Assembly (NCBI RefSeq): GCF_024808255.1
Contig: NZ_JANTYS010000007.1
Coordinates: 124,001-188,000 of the forward strand
DNA: 64,000 nucleotides
DNA from: Mucilaginibacter dorajii
GTDB lineage: Bacteria; Bacteroidota; Bacteroidia; Sphingobacteriales; Sphingobacteriaceae
Direction: 5' to 3'
Below, piece by piece: positions 1 through 8,855 of this stretch. Position numbers and translations under genes: made by a program. The notes beneath the pieces are model-generated. The model worked only from the letters and a program-made list of their open reading frames with translations, did no database searches and had not been told where the DNA came from. The number at the start of each line of letters is the position of its first letter. Within the stretch, counting starts at the first letter, position 1.

Positions 1-122
1 GCGTACCTGCACTGGCTATCGGCCTGTAACCTGCCAAATGCAGTTGATAATCTCGACTGAAGATCCTGGGCATAAACCCGCCCACTTAAAACTAATAAAC
101 TAACTATCAATAACCGCTTCAT
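1..122 (-). CDS. Secreted protein, start only; possibly PBP4/DacB-like D-Ala-D-Ala carboxypeptidase
   Basis: An open frame starts with ATG at 122 and runs off the left edge, so only about 40 residues are visible. It begins with a clear signal peptide (MKRLLIVSLLVLSGRVYAQ) followed by DLQSRLSTAFGRLQADSQC. The run after the signal peptide resembles the N-terminus of Bacteroidota D-alanyl-D-alanine carboxypeptidase/endopeptidase (PBP4 type), a periplasmic peptidoglycan enzyme, but no catalytic motif lies inside the window. The start overlaps the last 23 bases of the upstream permease gene on the same strand, so the two are probably translationally linked. The secreted-protein call is firm; the family is a guess. 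Confidence 0.5.
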   Translation of the reverse strand, partial: MKRLLIVSLLVLSGRVYAQDLQSRLSTAFGRLQADSQCRY

Positions 123-1536
123 CCTCATTCTTAACGTTCCTTTGCGATATGAAATATATGGGGATACCAATTAACACAATACCTAAGCCAAATATAGAGT
201 ACGTACTTTTATATATTAACAGTAAAATGCAAAAAGCAATACCCATTAAAATGTAAATTGCCGGTAAAACGGGATATCCAAAAGCTTTGTAGGGTCTTTC
301 GGCGTTAGGCATTTTTGCCCTTAAAATATATATGCCAATAATGGTAAGCACGTAAAATATCACTACAACCAGTGATATCATATCCAGCAAATCGCCATAA
401 CGCCCGCTTAAGCACAATACAGACGCCATCGCCGCTTGAATCCATAAGCCAAACTCCGGCACTGCTGCTTTGTTAAGCGTACCTGTGCGTTTAAAAAATA
501 CGCCATCTTTAGCCATGGTATAGTAAACCCTGGCACCAGATAATATCAATCCGTTATTACAGCCAAAGGTTGATATCATGATCATTACAGCAATAATGTA
601 AGTACCAACATTACCAAAAATAACGTGCGAAGCCGCAACGGCCACCCTGTCCTTATCGGCTACAGAAATATCATGTAATGAAAGTACACCTGTATAAACT
701 ACGTTTGCCAACACATAAATCAGCGTTACAATGATGGTACCCAACATCATACTGAGTGCCACATCACGCTTTGGGTTTTTCATTTCGCCGGCAACAAAAG
801 TTACACTGTTCCAGGCATCACTACTAAATATAGAGCCCACCATGGCAGCCGCGATAGCGCCTAAGGCGGTACCTAACGTTAACTGGGTTATGGTGCCATC
901 TTTATTGAGGTTATGTAAATCCCAGGCGTTTGCCCAGTTGGCAGTCCATATATCACCTTTAAAGGCTAAAAATCCAAACCCAATTAAACCAAATAAGCTT
1001 AATAATTTGGTCAGGGTAAAAGTTGTCTGAATCCACTTTCCGCTTTTTACACCACGGGTATTGATAAAGGTAAGCAGCACAATTACAATGATAGAAACTA
1101 CCTGCGCGGCACTTATTTTTATAAAACCTAAATTTAAAAGAATATTATCTTCACTAAACGGGTGGATAATATAAGCCGTAAACTTACTAAACGCCACACC
1201 AACTGCCGCTATAGTACCCGTTTGAATTACCGCGAAAAAACTCCAGCCATATAAAAACGCGATGAGTTTGTTATAAGCTTCTTTAAGGTAAACGTACTGC
1301 CCGCCTGCTTTGGGGAACATGCCGCTTAGCTCGCCATAGCTAAGGGCGGCGGTTAAGGTCATGAAGCCGGTGATGAGCCAAATGGCTATAAGCCAACCTG
1401 CTGAGCCTACATTACGTACAATATCTGCAGCAACTATGAATATACCTGAGCCTATCATGGAGCCTGCTACCAGCATGGTGCCATCAAGCAAGCCAAGCTC
1501 ATGTTTCATTTTTGGTTGTCCGGGGTCTTTTGTCAT
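100..1536 (-). CDS. APC-superfamily amino acid permease
   Basis: A 478-residue polytopic membrane protein, about 12 hydrophobic segments. Near the N-terminus it has GSMIGSGIFIV, the helix-break substrate-binding motif of the amino acid-polyamine-organocation superfamily. Helix 6 contains a conserved patch followed by MKNPKRDVALSMM, also typical. It probably imports or exchanges an amino acid across the inner membrane; the substrate cannot be read from sequence. The length suits the LAT/YfnA-like branch. The downstream partial gene overlaps its 3' end. The upstream region is shared with the divergent pyrophosphatase gene. Confidence 0.9.
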   Translation of the reverse strand: MTKDPGQPKMKHELGLLDGTMLVAGSMIGSGIFIVAADIVRNVGSAGWLIAIWLITGFMTLTAALSYGELSGMFPKAGGQYVYLKEAYNKLIAFLYGWSFFAVIQTGTIAAVGVAFSKFTAYIIHPFSEDNILLNLGFIKISAAQVVSIIVIVLLTFINTRGVKSGKWIQTTFTLTKLLSLFGLIGFGFLAFKGDIWTANWANAWDLHNLNKDGTITQLTLGTALGAIAAAMVGSIFSSDAWNSVTFVAGEMKNPKRDVALSMMLGTIIVTLIYVLANVVYTGVLSLHDISVADKDRVAVAASHVIFGNVGTYIIAVMIMISTFGCNNGLILSGARVYYTMAKDGVFFKRTGTLNKAAVPEFGLWIQAAMASVLCLSGRYGDLLDMISLVVVIFYVLTIIGIYILRAKMPNAERPYKAFGYPVLPAIYILMGIAFCILLLIYKSTYSIFGLGIVLIGIPIYFISQRNVKNEDEAVIDS

Positions 1537-1690
1537 ATACTTAAAAGGGGTTTAAACCCCTAAACTATTCAAAAACTTTAATATTGGCAGGCTATTGTAA
1601 AGAAAATAAATTTACTATTTTGCAAGCACCAATTATACCGTGTTACACTTAGCACTAACAGTACTTACTTTATAAACCAAATTTGCGACT

Positions 1691-3943
1691 ATGGATTTTT
1701 TGAACACTTACTTAATCTACTTAATTCCGGTTTTCGGTTTGATAGGCATTGCCTTCATGGCCGTTAAAGCCGCCTGGGTTACCAAACAAGATGCCGGCGA
1801 TGGAGATATGGCCACACTGGCAGGCTACATTGCCGATGGGGCAATGGCCTTTTTACGTGCAGAGTGGAAAGTACTAAGCTACTTTGTGGTGGTTGCCGGT
1901 ATTTTATTAGCCTGGAGCGGTACTACCGTAGCTACATCAAGCCCTGTTATTGCCGTTTCATTTGTTATTGGCGCATTTTTATCGGCCTTTGCCGGTTACC
2001 TGGGTATGCGCATTGCTACCAAGGCTAACGTACGCACCACACAGGCTGCCCGTACCAGTTTGGCACAGGCTTTAAAAGTATCGTTTACAGGTGGTACTGT
2101 AATGGGCCTGGGTGTCGCCGGTTTGGCTATCATCGGCCTTGGTTCGCTGTTCATTGTATTTTATACCATATATGTTAAAAATGTGGTGGGTGCCACTGTA
2201 AATGGCGAAGCCATGGCAAAAGCCCTGGATGTTTTGGCCGGGTTTTCCTTGGGTGCCGAATCCATAGCGCTGTTTGCCCGTGTAGGTGGTGGTATTTATA
2301 CCAAAGCGGCCGACGTAGGTGCCGACCTTGTAGGTAAAGTTGAAGCAGGCATCCCCGAGGATGACGTACGTAACCCTGCCACCATTGCCGATAACGTAGG
2401 CGATAACGTAGGCGACGTGGCCGGTATGGGTGCGGATTTATTTGGATCGTACGTGGCAACCATGCTGGCTACCATGGTATTGGGACGCGAAATTGTATCA
2501 CATGACGCGTTTGGTGGCATTGCCCCTATCCTGTTGCCTATGGTAATTGCAGGCTTAGGTTTAATATTCTCTATCGTTGGCGCTGCTTTGGTACGCATTA
2601 AAAGCGAAACCGACAGTGTTCAAAAAGCTTTAAACATTGGCAACTGGGCCTCTATTATATTCACCGCCATTGCCACTTATTTTGTGGTGCAATGGATGCT
2701 GCCAACAGGAGAATTCCACATGGTGCGTGATGAGGTTAACGGCGTGGTTAAAGAAAGCGTAATTCCATTTACCAAAAACGGCGTTTTTATGGCGATAGTA
2801 GTAGGACTTGTGGTAGGTACTTTAATGTCTATCATTACAGAATACTATACCGCTATGGGTAAACGCCCGGTATTGAGTATTATCCGTCAATCTTCAACCG
2901 GGCATGCTACCAATATTATCGGTGGTTTATCTGTGGGTATGGAATCAACCGTATTGCCTATCCTGGTACTGGCCTCGGGTATTTATGGTTCATACCACTT
3001 CGCAGGTTTATACGGAGTGGCTATTGCCGCCGCCGGTATGATGGCTACTACAGCCATGCAGTTGGCTATCGACGCTTTTGGCCCTATTGCCGATAATGCC
3101 GGTGGTATTGCCGAAATGAGCCGCCTGCCCGAAGAAGTACGTCACCGTACAGACAATTTAGATGCCGTAGGTAACACTACCGCCGCTACAGGCAAAGGTT
3201 TTGCCATCGCGTCTGCCGCATTAACCTCACTGGCTTTATTCGCGGCCTTTGTGGGTGTTGCCGGGATTGAGCATATTGATATTTATAAGGCCGATGTTTT
3301 GGCCGGTTTGTTTGTGGGTGGTATGATCCCGTTCATCTTCTCTGCCTTGTGTATCTCGGCTGTAGGCAGGGCGGCAATGGCCATGGTTGAAGAAGTTAGG
3401 CGCCAGTTTCGCGAAATTCCCGGCATTATGGAGTACAAGGCTAAGCCCGAGTATGAAAAATGTGTGGCTATCTCTACCAAAGCTTCTATCCGCGAAATGG
3501 TTGCCCCAGGTTTGATCGCATTGATCACCCCTATCGTTATCGGTTTCGCCTTCGGGCCCGAAGTTTTAGGCGGTTTATTAGCCGGTGTTACCGTATCCGG
3601 TGTATTGATGGGCATTTTCCAGAGCAACGCTGGTGGCGCGTGGGATAACGCCAAAAAATCATTCGAAAAAGGTTGTTTGATCAATGGCGAGATGTATTAT
3701 AAAAAATCAGAGCCGCATAAAGCATCTGTAACCGGCGATACCGTGGGCGATCCGTTTAAAGATACCTCGGGCCCGTCAATGAATATTCTAATCAAACTGA
3801 TGTCTATCGTTTCATTGGTTATTGCACCTCATTTAAATGCAAAACTTGCGGCTGCTCCAACAGCCATGAAACACGAAGTCAAAAAACAAGTGATTGTGCA
3901 GGCTTATACATCGCCAATTACAAAAGTTGAAAAGAAAGGATAA
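1691..3943 (+). CDS. hppA: Membrane-bound ion-pumping pyrophosphatase
   Basis: A 750-residue protein with about 16 membrane segments. It couples hydrolysis of cytoplasmic pyrophosphate to pumping of H+ or Na+ across the inner membrane. The catalytic loop carries [15 protein letters not shown] followed by [20 protein letters not shown], the signature of this family. Later acidic loops ([32 protein letters not shown]) are also diagnostic. In [18 protein letters not shown] the position that is Lys in K+-independent enzymes is Ala, which is known to go with the K+-dependent subfamily; this includes Na+ pumps and some H+ pumps. A strong terminator follows. Confidence 0.97.
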   Translation: MDFLNTYLIYLIPVFGLIGIAFMAVKAAWVTKQDAGDGDMATLAGYIADGAMAFLRAEWKVLSYFVVVAGILLAWSGTTVATSSPVIAVSFVIGAFLSAFAGYLGMRIATKANVRTTQAARTSLAQALKVSFTGGTVMGLGVAGLAIIGLGSLFIVFYTIYVKNVVGATVNGEAMAKALDVLAGFSLGAESIALFARVGGGIYTKAADVGADLVGKVEAGIPEDDVRNPATIADNVGDNVGDVAGMGADLFGSYVATMLATMVLGREIVSHDAFGGIAPILLPMVIAGLGLIFSIVGAALVRIKSETDSVQKALNIGNWASIIFTAIATYFVVQWMLPTGEFHMVRDEVNGVVKESVIPFTKNGVFMAIVVGLVVGTLMSIITEYYTAMGKRPVLSIIRQSSTGHATNIIGGLSVGMESTVLPILVLASGIYGSYHFAGLYGVAIAAAGMMATTAMQLAIDAFGPIADNAGGIAEMSRLPEEVRHRTDNLDAVGNTTAATGKGFAIASAALTSLALFAAFVGVAGIEHIDIYKADVLAGLFVGGMIPFIFSALCISAVGRAAMAMVEEVRRQFREIPGIMEYKAKPEYEKCVAISTKASIREMVAPGLIALITPIVIGFAFGPEVLGGLLAGVTVSGVLMGIFQSNAGGAWDNAKKSFEKGCLINGEMYYKKSEPHKASVTGDTVGDPFKDTSGPSMNILIKLMSIVSLVIAPHLNAKLAAAPTAMKHEVKKQVIVQAYTSPITKVEKKG

Positions 3944-3963
3944 TTATTCTCTTTAGATATTGG

Positions 3964-3993
3964 AAAAGCCGCCTGTTGAGGGCGGCTTTTTTT
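3964..3993 (+). terminator. Rho-independent terminator after hppA
   Basis: A 10-bp stem, AAAAGCCGCC (3964-3973) with GGCGGCTTTT (3981-3990), has a 7-base loop and runs into a T-tract. It lies about 20 bases after the hppA stop codon. Confidence 0.9.
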
Positions 3994-4023
3994 GTTTAAG
4001 TCGGAATATCTATATTGGCTGTC

Positions 4024-4512
4024 ATGAAATCAGCACAGGGCATCTGTCTCAAATACATTGTTATCCTTACTTTTGCTTTGCTCGGAAACTACTATCTTCT
4101 GTTCCTTTCTTCTTTTAATATTCCCCGGTATATCCCGTTTACCAATATAGCAATCAATGGAGTAGTTATATTCACTATTTTTATGGTGGCACTCAATATT
4201 TTTATCAGGGAGCTGATAAAGTTACGCCCAGATTTCGGCGTTGGATTTTTAACCTTGTATGGAGCTACAGCAAGTTTCTTTTCAGAAACATTTTTTCAGG
4301 CCTTTCTATTGCACCTTTTTCCAGAGGGCGGCTTTTATTATTTTTTTATAGATGTATTGGTTAATTCAATCATGTTCGGCGCAATTTCTTTCTTGATAGC
4401 ATTCCAACTAAAAACACAAAACACTGCAAGGCTGATATCTTTCATTGTCGTCTTCCTTTTGGTGTTAAAATTGATAACCTACTTTTTTCCTCCCTTGTTG
4501 CAAAAGCATTAA
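4024..4512 (+). CDS. Small integral membrane protein of unknown function
   Basis: A 162-residue hydrophobic protein with about four predicted membrane helices (near residues 10-28, 38-60, 75-100 and 105-160). No family was recognised. The frame can also open at a TTG at 4015, but the ATG at 4024 gives a natural start (MKSAQGICLKYIV). Its stop codon overlaps the ATG of the next gene (TAATG), so the two are likely cotranslated. The partner is a small lipoprotein, suggesting a small envelope pair; no function can be assigned. Confidence 0.7.
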   Translation: MKSAQGICLKYIVILTFALLGNYYLLFLSSFNIPRYIPFTNIAINGVVIFTIFMVALNIFIRELIKLRPDFGVGFLTLYGATASFFSETFFQAFLLHLFPEGGFYYFFIDVLVNSIMFGAISFLIAFQLKTQNTARLISFIVVFLLVLKLITYFFPPLLQKH

Positions 4513-4874
4513 TGAAAAAAGTGTTATTAGCTTTACTATCTCTGTTCGCATTATGCAGTTGCAACCACAAAAGCAAACGTGATTACAAGTACACCATTGC
4601 CAAAGACAACCACCTGTATATCGAAATTTATCGGACCGGCATTCTCAATGGTGCTGTTGAAGCCTACCTTACCGACTCACTAACCTTCAGTCAAAACTTA
4701 GGTCAATATGACGATGAGAAAGGCTATATAGATTGTACGTTTAAGGGTGATGACGTTATTACACAGCGCAAAGAATACCTGTATGGTGCAAGCCAACAGC
4801 CAGATACGATGAAAATTACAGCCGCCAAAACCTATAGCTTAAATGCGCTAAAGAAGTTGCACAATTTTAATTGA
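4512..4874 (+). CDS. Small secreted lipoprotein of unknown function
   Basis: A 120-residue protein starting MKKVLLALLSLFALCSCN, a lipoprotein signal with the lipobox Cys at about residue 17. The mature part is short, charged and beta-rich-looking (YTIAKDNHLYIEIYRTG). No domain was recognised. It starts inside the stop codon of the membrane protein gene before it, so the two form a two-gene unit. It is probably anchored in the outer membrane, as is usual for Bacteroidota lipoproteins. Confidence 0.75.
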   Translation: MKKVLLALLSLFALCSCNHKSKRDYKYTIAKDNHLYIEIYRTGILNGAVEAYLTDSLTFSQNLGQYDDEKGYIDCTFKGDDVITQRKEYLYGASQQPDTMKITAAKTYSLNALKKLHNFN

Positions 4875-5043
4875 CCGGCCGTGTAACTCCATGTTAAGAG
4901 TTCAATACACGAAGGTTGGGCATACATCAACAAGTATCAAATTTTATACCCTTGCATAAACATCTCATTTTCAAACTATAATTTGGATTATTTCAAAGAC
5001 TCCATTGTTACATTCGGCTCTTTATGTTTTCAATAAATTTAAG

Positions 5044-5051
5044 TACGTTTG
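5044..5051 (+). promoter_or_regulatory. Candidate Bacteroidota -7 promoter element
   Basis: TACGTTTG matches the Bacteroidota housekeeping consensus TAnnTTTG exactly. It lies 49 bases before the ATG of the APC permease at 5101. The upstream -33 position holds only a weak TTTATG, so this call is by motif alone. Confidence 0.4.
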
Positions 5052-5100
5052 GGGAAATGTGAATTTTTAATTTTTTTACGACTGATCTTACTAATTAAAC

Positions 5101-6660
5101 ATGAAGTTATTTATTAAAAAACCTATTGCGCAATTGATGGCTGCTTCGGCGGCTACCGAGAAAACGCTGAAGAGAACTTTAGGCGTTGGCTCGCTTATAG
5201 CACTGGGTATTGGTGCCATTATTGGCGCGGGTATTTTTGTGCGTACAGCAGCAGCGGCAGGCGAACATGCTGGTCCGGCTGTTACCATTTCCTTCCTGAT
5301 TGCAGCCTCTGGTTGCGCCCTTGCCGGCTTATGCTATGCAGAATTTGCAAGTATGATCCCTATCGCCGGCTCGGCTTACACTTACTCTTATGCCACCATG
5401 GGCGAGTTTATTGCCTGGATCATAGGATGGGATTTGGTATTGGAATACGCATTGGGCGCGGCAACAGTTTCTATAGGCTGGTCGCAGTACTTTAACGAGT
5501 TTTTACACACTTTTTTTAATGTGCACATCCCCTATCAATGGGCACACTCGTTTTTTGAAACCTCCAACACTACCACCGGTATGTACGCCGCCGAATTGGG
5601 TACAAGAGGTGTAGTAAATTTACCCGCTATATTGATCTTGTTTTTACTAACCTTACTGCTTATCAAAGGAACAGCAGAATCGGCCGTTGTAAACAACATC
5701 ATTGTAGTAGTAAAAGTAGCCATTGTATTAATGATCATTGGCTTAGGCTGGCACTACATTAACCCGGCTTTACATACTCCATACATGATCCCTGCCGATG
5801 CCGGAACTGTAAAAGTAAGTACAGGAGTTATTAATTACGGCGATACTTTTAACCATGGCTGGCTTGGCGTGTTACGTGGTGCAAGCGTTGTATTCTTCGC
5901 TTTCATTGGTTTCGATGCCGTATCAACCGCAGCACAGGAAGCAAAAAATCCACAAAAAGATATGCCAAAAGGTATTTTAGTATCGTTGGTTATCTGTACT
6001 GCATTGTATATCCTGTTCTCACACGTATTAACCGGTTTAGTATCGTACAAAGAATTCCTTATCCAGGGTAAAGAAGCATCTGTTACTTATGCTATTAAAG
6101 CAGCAATGGGCCCAAGCTACCACTGGCTGGCCAATTTGGTAACGGTATCTATCCTTGCAGGTTTTTCATCGGTTATCCTGGTGATGTTAATGGGCCAAAC
6201 CCGTGTATTCTATACCATGAGTACAGATGGCTTGATCCCTAAAATCTTCTCAAAATTGCATCCTAAATACCAAACTCCTTACAAATCGCAATGGTTATTC
6301 TTTGGGTTTGTATCGATATTTGCAGGCTTTATTCCTGACAGAATTGTGGGCGACATGGTAAGTATAGGTACCCTGTTTGCGTTTGTACTGGTTTGCTTCG
6401 GTATCATGATTTTACGCAATACAGACCCAAACCTGGTTCGTCCGTTTAAAACTCCTATTTATTACATCGTTTGCCCGCTTGGCGCATTGATCTGTTTAGG
6501 TATGATCGCTTCTGAAGGCTGGGAAAACTGGGCAAGGTTAATTGTTTGGCTTTTAATTGGCTTTATCGTTTACTTTGGTTACAGTATCAAACGTTCGCAC
6601 GTACGTAAAGGAAAAGTTGAGCCGGCCGACGGCCCTATCAACCCTAAATATGTTGAATAA
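5101..6660 (+). CDS. APC-family amino acid permease, cationic amino acid transporter type
   Basis: A 519-residue inner-membrane transporter with 12 or more hydrophobic segments. It starts with a soluble stretch and then LGVGSLIALGIGAIIGAGIFV, the APC helix-1 motif. Later, VVFFAFIGFDAVSTAAQEAKNPQKDMPKGI is the typical helix-6/loop signature of the cationic amino acid transporter (CAT/YhdG-like) branch. It probably moves an amino acid by proton symport or exchange. It is not a close paralogue of the permease at the left edge. It is a single-gene unit with its own promoter candidate and terminator. Confidence 0.92.
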   Translation: MKLFIKKPIAQLMAASAATEKTLKRTLGVGSLIALGIGAIIGAGIFVRTAAAAGEHAGPAVTISFLIAASGCALAGLCYAEFASMIPIAGSAYTYSYATMGEFIAWIIGWDLVLEYALGAATVSIGWSQYFNEFLHTFFNVHIPYQWAHSFFETSNTTTGMYAAELGTRGVVNLPAILILFLLTLLLIKGTAESAVVNNIIVVVKVAIVLMIIGLGWHYINPALHTPYMIPADAGTVKVSTGVINYGDTFNHGWLGVLRGASVVFFAFIGFDAVSTAAQEAKNPQKDMPKGILVSLVICTALYILFSHVLTGLVSYKEFLIQGKEASVTYAIKAAMGPSYHWLANLVTVSILAGFSSVILVMLMGQTRVFYTMSTDGLIPKIFSKLHPKYQTPYKSQWLFFGFVSIFAGFIPDRIVGDMVSIGTLFAFVLVCFGIMILRNTDPNLVRPFKTPIYYIVCPLGALICLGMIASEGWENWARLIVWLLIGFIVYFGYSIKRSHVRKGKVEPADGPINPKYVE

Positions 6661-6682
6661 TATCATTTGATAAATACACAGC

Positions 6683-6713
6683 AAAAAGGTTCTGATAATT
6701 CAGAACCTTTTTT
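6683..6713 (+). terminator. Rho-independent terminator after the CAT-type permease
   Basis: A 12-bp stem, AAAAAGGTTCTG (6683-6694) with CAGAACCTTTTT (6701-6712), has a 6-base loop ATAATT and ends in a T-run. It is 22 bases after the stop codon. Confidence 0.92.
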
Positions 6714-6877
6714 GTTACCTTATATTTTTTAGGCAAAGTAGATAGTGTTAATGTAGGGATAATCGGAGAAACTCATATTTACATCCGGTGTGAACAGGTT
6801 AAATATGCAAATCCGTTTGTCTGGCCGGGAGCCGCAAATATGCGTCTCTACAAAAAAATTGCCGAAATAATTAATTC

Positions 6878-8038
6878 ATGAAGCAGGATAAAAACCTCTG
6901 GATCTTAGTATTTATTTGCATTATCAACTCTCTGGGGTTTGGCATTATTGTACCGGTACTTTACTCCTACGGCAAGCAATACGGTATTACCGGCGAAACA
7001 CTGGGCATCCTTACTGCATCGTTCTCGGTAGCGCAATTTTTTGCGACCCCGGTTTTAGGCTCACTATCTGATAAATGGGGACGCAAACCTATCCTGGTGA
7101 TCAGTCTTGCCGGTACCTTTCTGTCGTTCCTGATGTTTGCCTGGGCAGGCAGCATTTATGTGCTTTTTGCAGCCCGTATTTTAGATGGCTTAACCGGCGG
7201 CAATGTATCTGTGGCCCAGGCCATGGTATCAGATACAGCCACGCCACAAAACAGGGCGAAAAAGTTTGGCATCATCGGCTCGGCATTTGGTTTTGGCTTT
7301 GTGATAGGCCCTGCCATTGGCGGCCTTCTCAATAAATTCGGACCAACCATACCATTCTTCTTCGCAGCTGGGATTTCGCTCATCGGTACCCTATGCACCA
7401 TTTTCCTGTTAAAGGAAACCAACCCACCAGAAAAGCAAAACAGGTCAAGCAAGGTGAATTTCAAACTTTCGGCATTGATAACCACTTTAAAGCGCCCGGT
7501 TATAGGCACCGCCGTGTTCACCGGCTTTTTACTTACCATGGCACAGTTTACAATGATCATTGGCTTTCAAACCTTTAGTGTTGATGTATTAAGGATCAGT
7601 CCCACCCAAATTGGTATCCTGTACGCGGGCTTTGGCATCAGTGGTATTGTGATGCAGTTGTCGGTTCCGTTGTTAACCAAATGGTTCTCATCCAAATCAA
7701 TCATCCTGCTTTTATCAACCGTACTTTGTATGGTAGCCATGTTTATTACCGGCCTTACCAACGAGTTTATAACCTTTATTACCGGTATTTGCACCTACGG
7801 TTTATTCAACGGATTACGCAACCCCATGATCAACGCCATCATTGCCGATCATATTGACCACAATGAACAGGGTAAAATATTGGGTATAAATCAGTCATAT
7901 GCCTCAATAGGGCAAACATTAGGGCCCGTAACCGCCGGATTTGCAGCATTGATATCGGTACATAGTATTTTCTTTTTATCGTCTTGCTATATTTTATTCG
8001 CACTTTTGTTGAGTTTCCGGTTAAAGTCAAAAGAATAA
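6878..8038 (+). CDS. MFS drug/metabolite exporter, DHA1 (TetA-like) type
   Basis: A 386-residue protein with about 12 membrane segments, a normal length for the major facilitator superfamily. The helix 2-3 loop has LGSLSDKWGRKPILVISL, the canonical MFS motif A. Helix 5 has GFVIGPAIGGLL, the motif C of proton-driven exporters. It therefore most likely expels a small molecule by proton antiport; the substrate is unknown. It is followed after 12 bases by a MarC gene on the same strand, so the two form an operon. Confidence 0.9.
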   Translation: MKQDKNLWILVFICIINSLGFGIIVPVLYSYGKQYGITGETLGILTASFSVAQFFATPVLGSLSDKWGRKPILVISLAGTFLSFLMFAWAGSIYVLFAARILDGLTGGNVSVAQAMVSDTATPQNRAKKFGIIGSAFGFGFVIGPAIGGLLNKFGPTIPFFFAAGISLIGTLCTIFLLKETNPPEKQNRSSKVNFKLSALITTLKRPVIGTAVFTGFLLTMAQFTMIIGFQTFSVDVLRISPTQIGILYAGFGISGIVMQLSVPLLTKWFSSKSIILLLSTVLCMVAMFITGLTNEFITFITGICTYGLFNGLRNPMINAIIADHIDHNEQGKILGINQSYASIGQTLGPVTAGFAALISVHSIFFLSSCYILFALLLSFRLKSKE

Positions 8039-8050
8039 AACCCTAAAGCC

Positions 8051-8620
8051 ATGCATCCATTAATTTTCAGGGAGGTATTATCCGTTACCATGATCCTTTT
8101 CGCCATTATTGATATACTTGGCGCCATACCCGTAATTATACAGGTAAGGCAGCGTGTTGGTCATATCGAGTCGGAAAAAGCGAGCATAGCGGTACTGGTT
8201 TTAATGGTTGTTTTTTTATTTGTGGGCGATGAACTGCTGGCCATCATCGGGCTGGATATTTCGTCATTTGCAATTGCCGGCTCCCTCGTGATCTTTATCA
8301 TAGCCATGGAAATGGTATTAGGGGTCGATTTTTTTAAGGAAGAGGTACCACTTTCTGCCTCCATCGTCCCTATCGCCTTCCCGCTGATAGCAGGCGCGGG
8401 TACAATGACAACGCTTTTGTCGCTAAAATCTCAGTATCAAACTCAAAATATTATTGTGGGGATCGTGCTCAACACCATTGTGGTTTACCTGGTGCTCAAA
8501 AACGTAAAGTGGATAGAAAAGCTATTGGGTCCGGTAGGCTTAAGCATTCTGCGTAAATCATTCGGCATCATTTTATTGGCTATCGCGATAAAACTATTCA
8601 GGAGCAATACGCATTTGTAG
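8051..8620 (+). CDS. MarC family integral membrane protein
   Basis: A 189-residue protein with six hydrophobic segments, the usual size for MarC/UPF0056. Typical features are the N-terminal LFAIIDILGAIPVII and the central VPLSASIVPIAFPLIAGAGTMTTLL. The family was named from the E. coli mar locus, but a role in antibiotic resistance was not upheld and its function is unsettled. It lies 12 bases after the MFS exporter gene. Confidence 0.9.
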   Translation: MHPLIFREVLSVTMILFAIIDILGAIPVIIQVRQRVGHIESEKASIAVLVLMVVFLFVGDELLAIIGLDISSFAIAGSLVIFIIAMEMVLGVDFFKEEVPLSASIVPIAFPLIAGAGTMTTLLSLKSQYQTQNIIVGIVLNTIVVYLVLKNVKWIEKLLGPVGLSILRKSFGIILLAIAIKLFRSNTHL

Positions 8621-8653
8621 ATGTGCAGGTGTGCAGATTTCAGATGTGCAGAT
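8619..8653. repeat. Short direct repeats, AGATGTGCAG unit
   Basis: AGATGTGCAG occurs exactly at 8619-8628 and 8642-8651, with a partial copy GTGCAGAT between them at 8631-8638. The run begins inside the last codons of marC and continues past its stop. Confidence 0.7.
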
Positions 8654-8718
8654 GATTTTACCTGAACCACGATTCTTCGGATTATATTGATTTCAGGATT
8701 TTTTTTGTACTGCAGAGA

Positions 8719-8831
8719 ACTCACCCCGACATCACTACGCGCATAGAGGGGCGGGAAAACTTTCGTTTATTTTTCAACCCTCTTTGCGGCGAAGCCGGAT
8801 GGTGGTCCAGCGAAGCGCAGACCGGGTGAGT
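8719..8831. repeat. Intergenic element bounded by inverted repeats
   Basis: A 113-base stretch is bounded by the 8-bp inverted repeat ACTCACCC (8719-8726) and GGGTGAGT (8824-8831). Its inside is GC-rich and partly palindromic (AGCGAAGCGCAGACCG). Similar sequences ending in 'gggtgagtc' are, from memory, scattered in Sphingobacteriaceae genomes, so it is probably a REP/MITE-like relic. It carries no gene. Confidence 0.55.
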
Positions 8832-8855
8832 CGCAGTCAGCGTTCAACTTCCTCC

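Noticed and set aside
2175..3684. Antisense open frames inside the pyrophosphatase gene (2175-2459, 2296-2598, 3283-3684)
   Set aside because: They mirror a strongly conserved gene, have low-complexity Arg/Pro/Ser composition and no recognisable domain.
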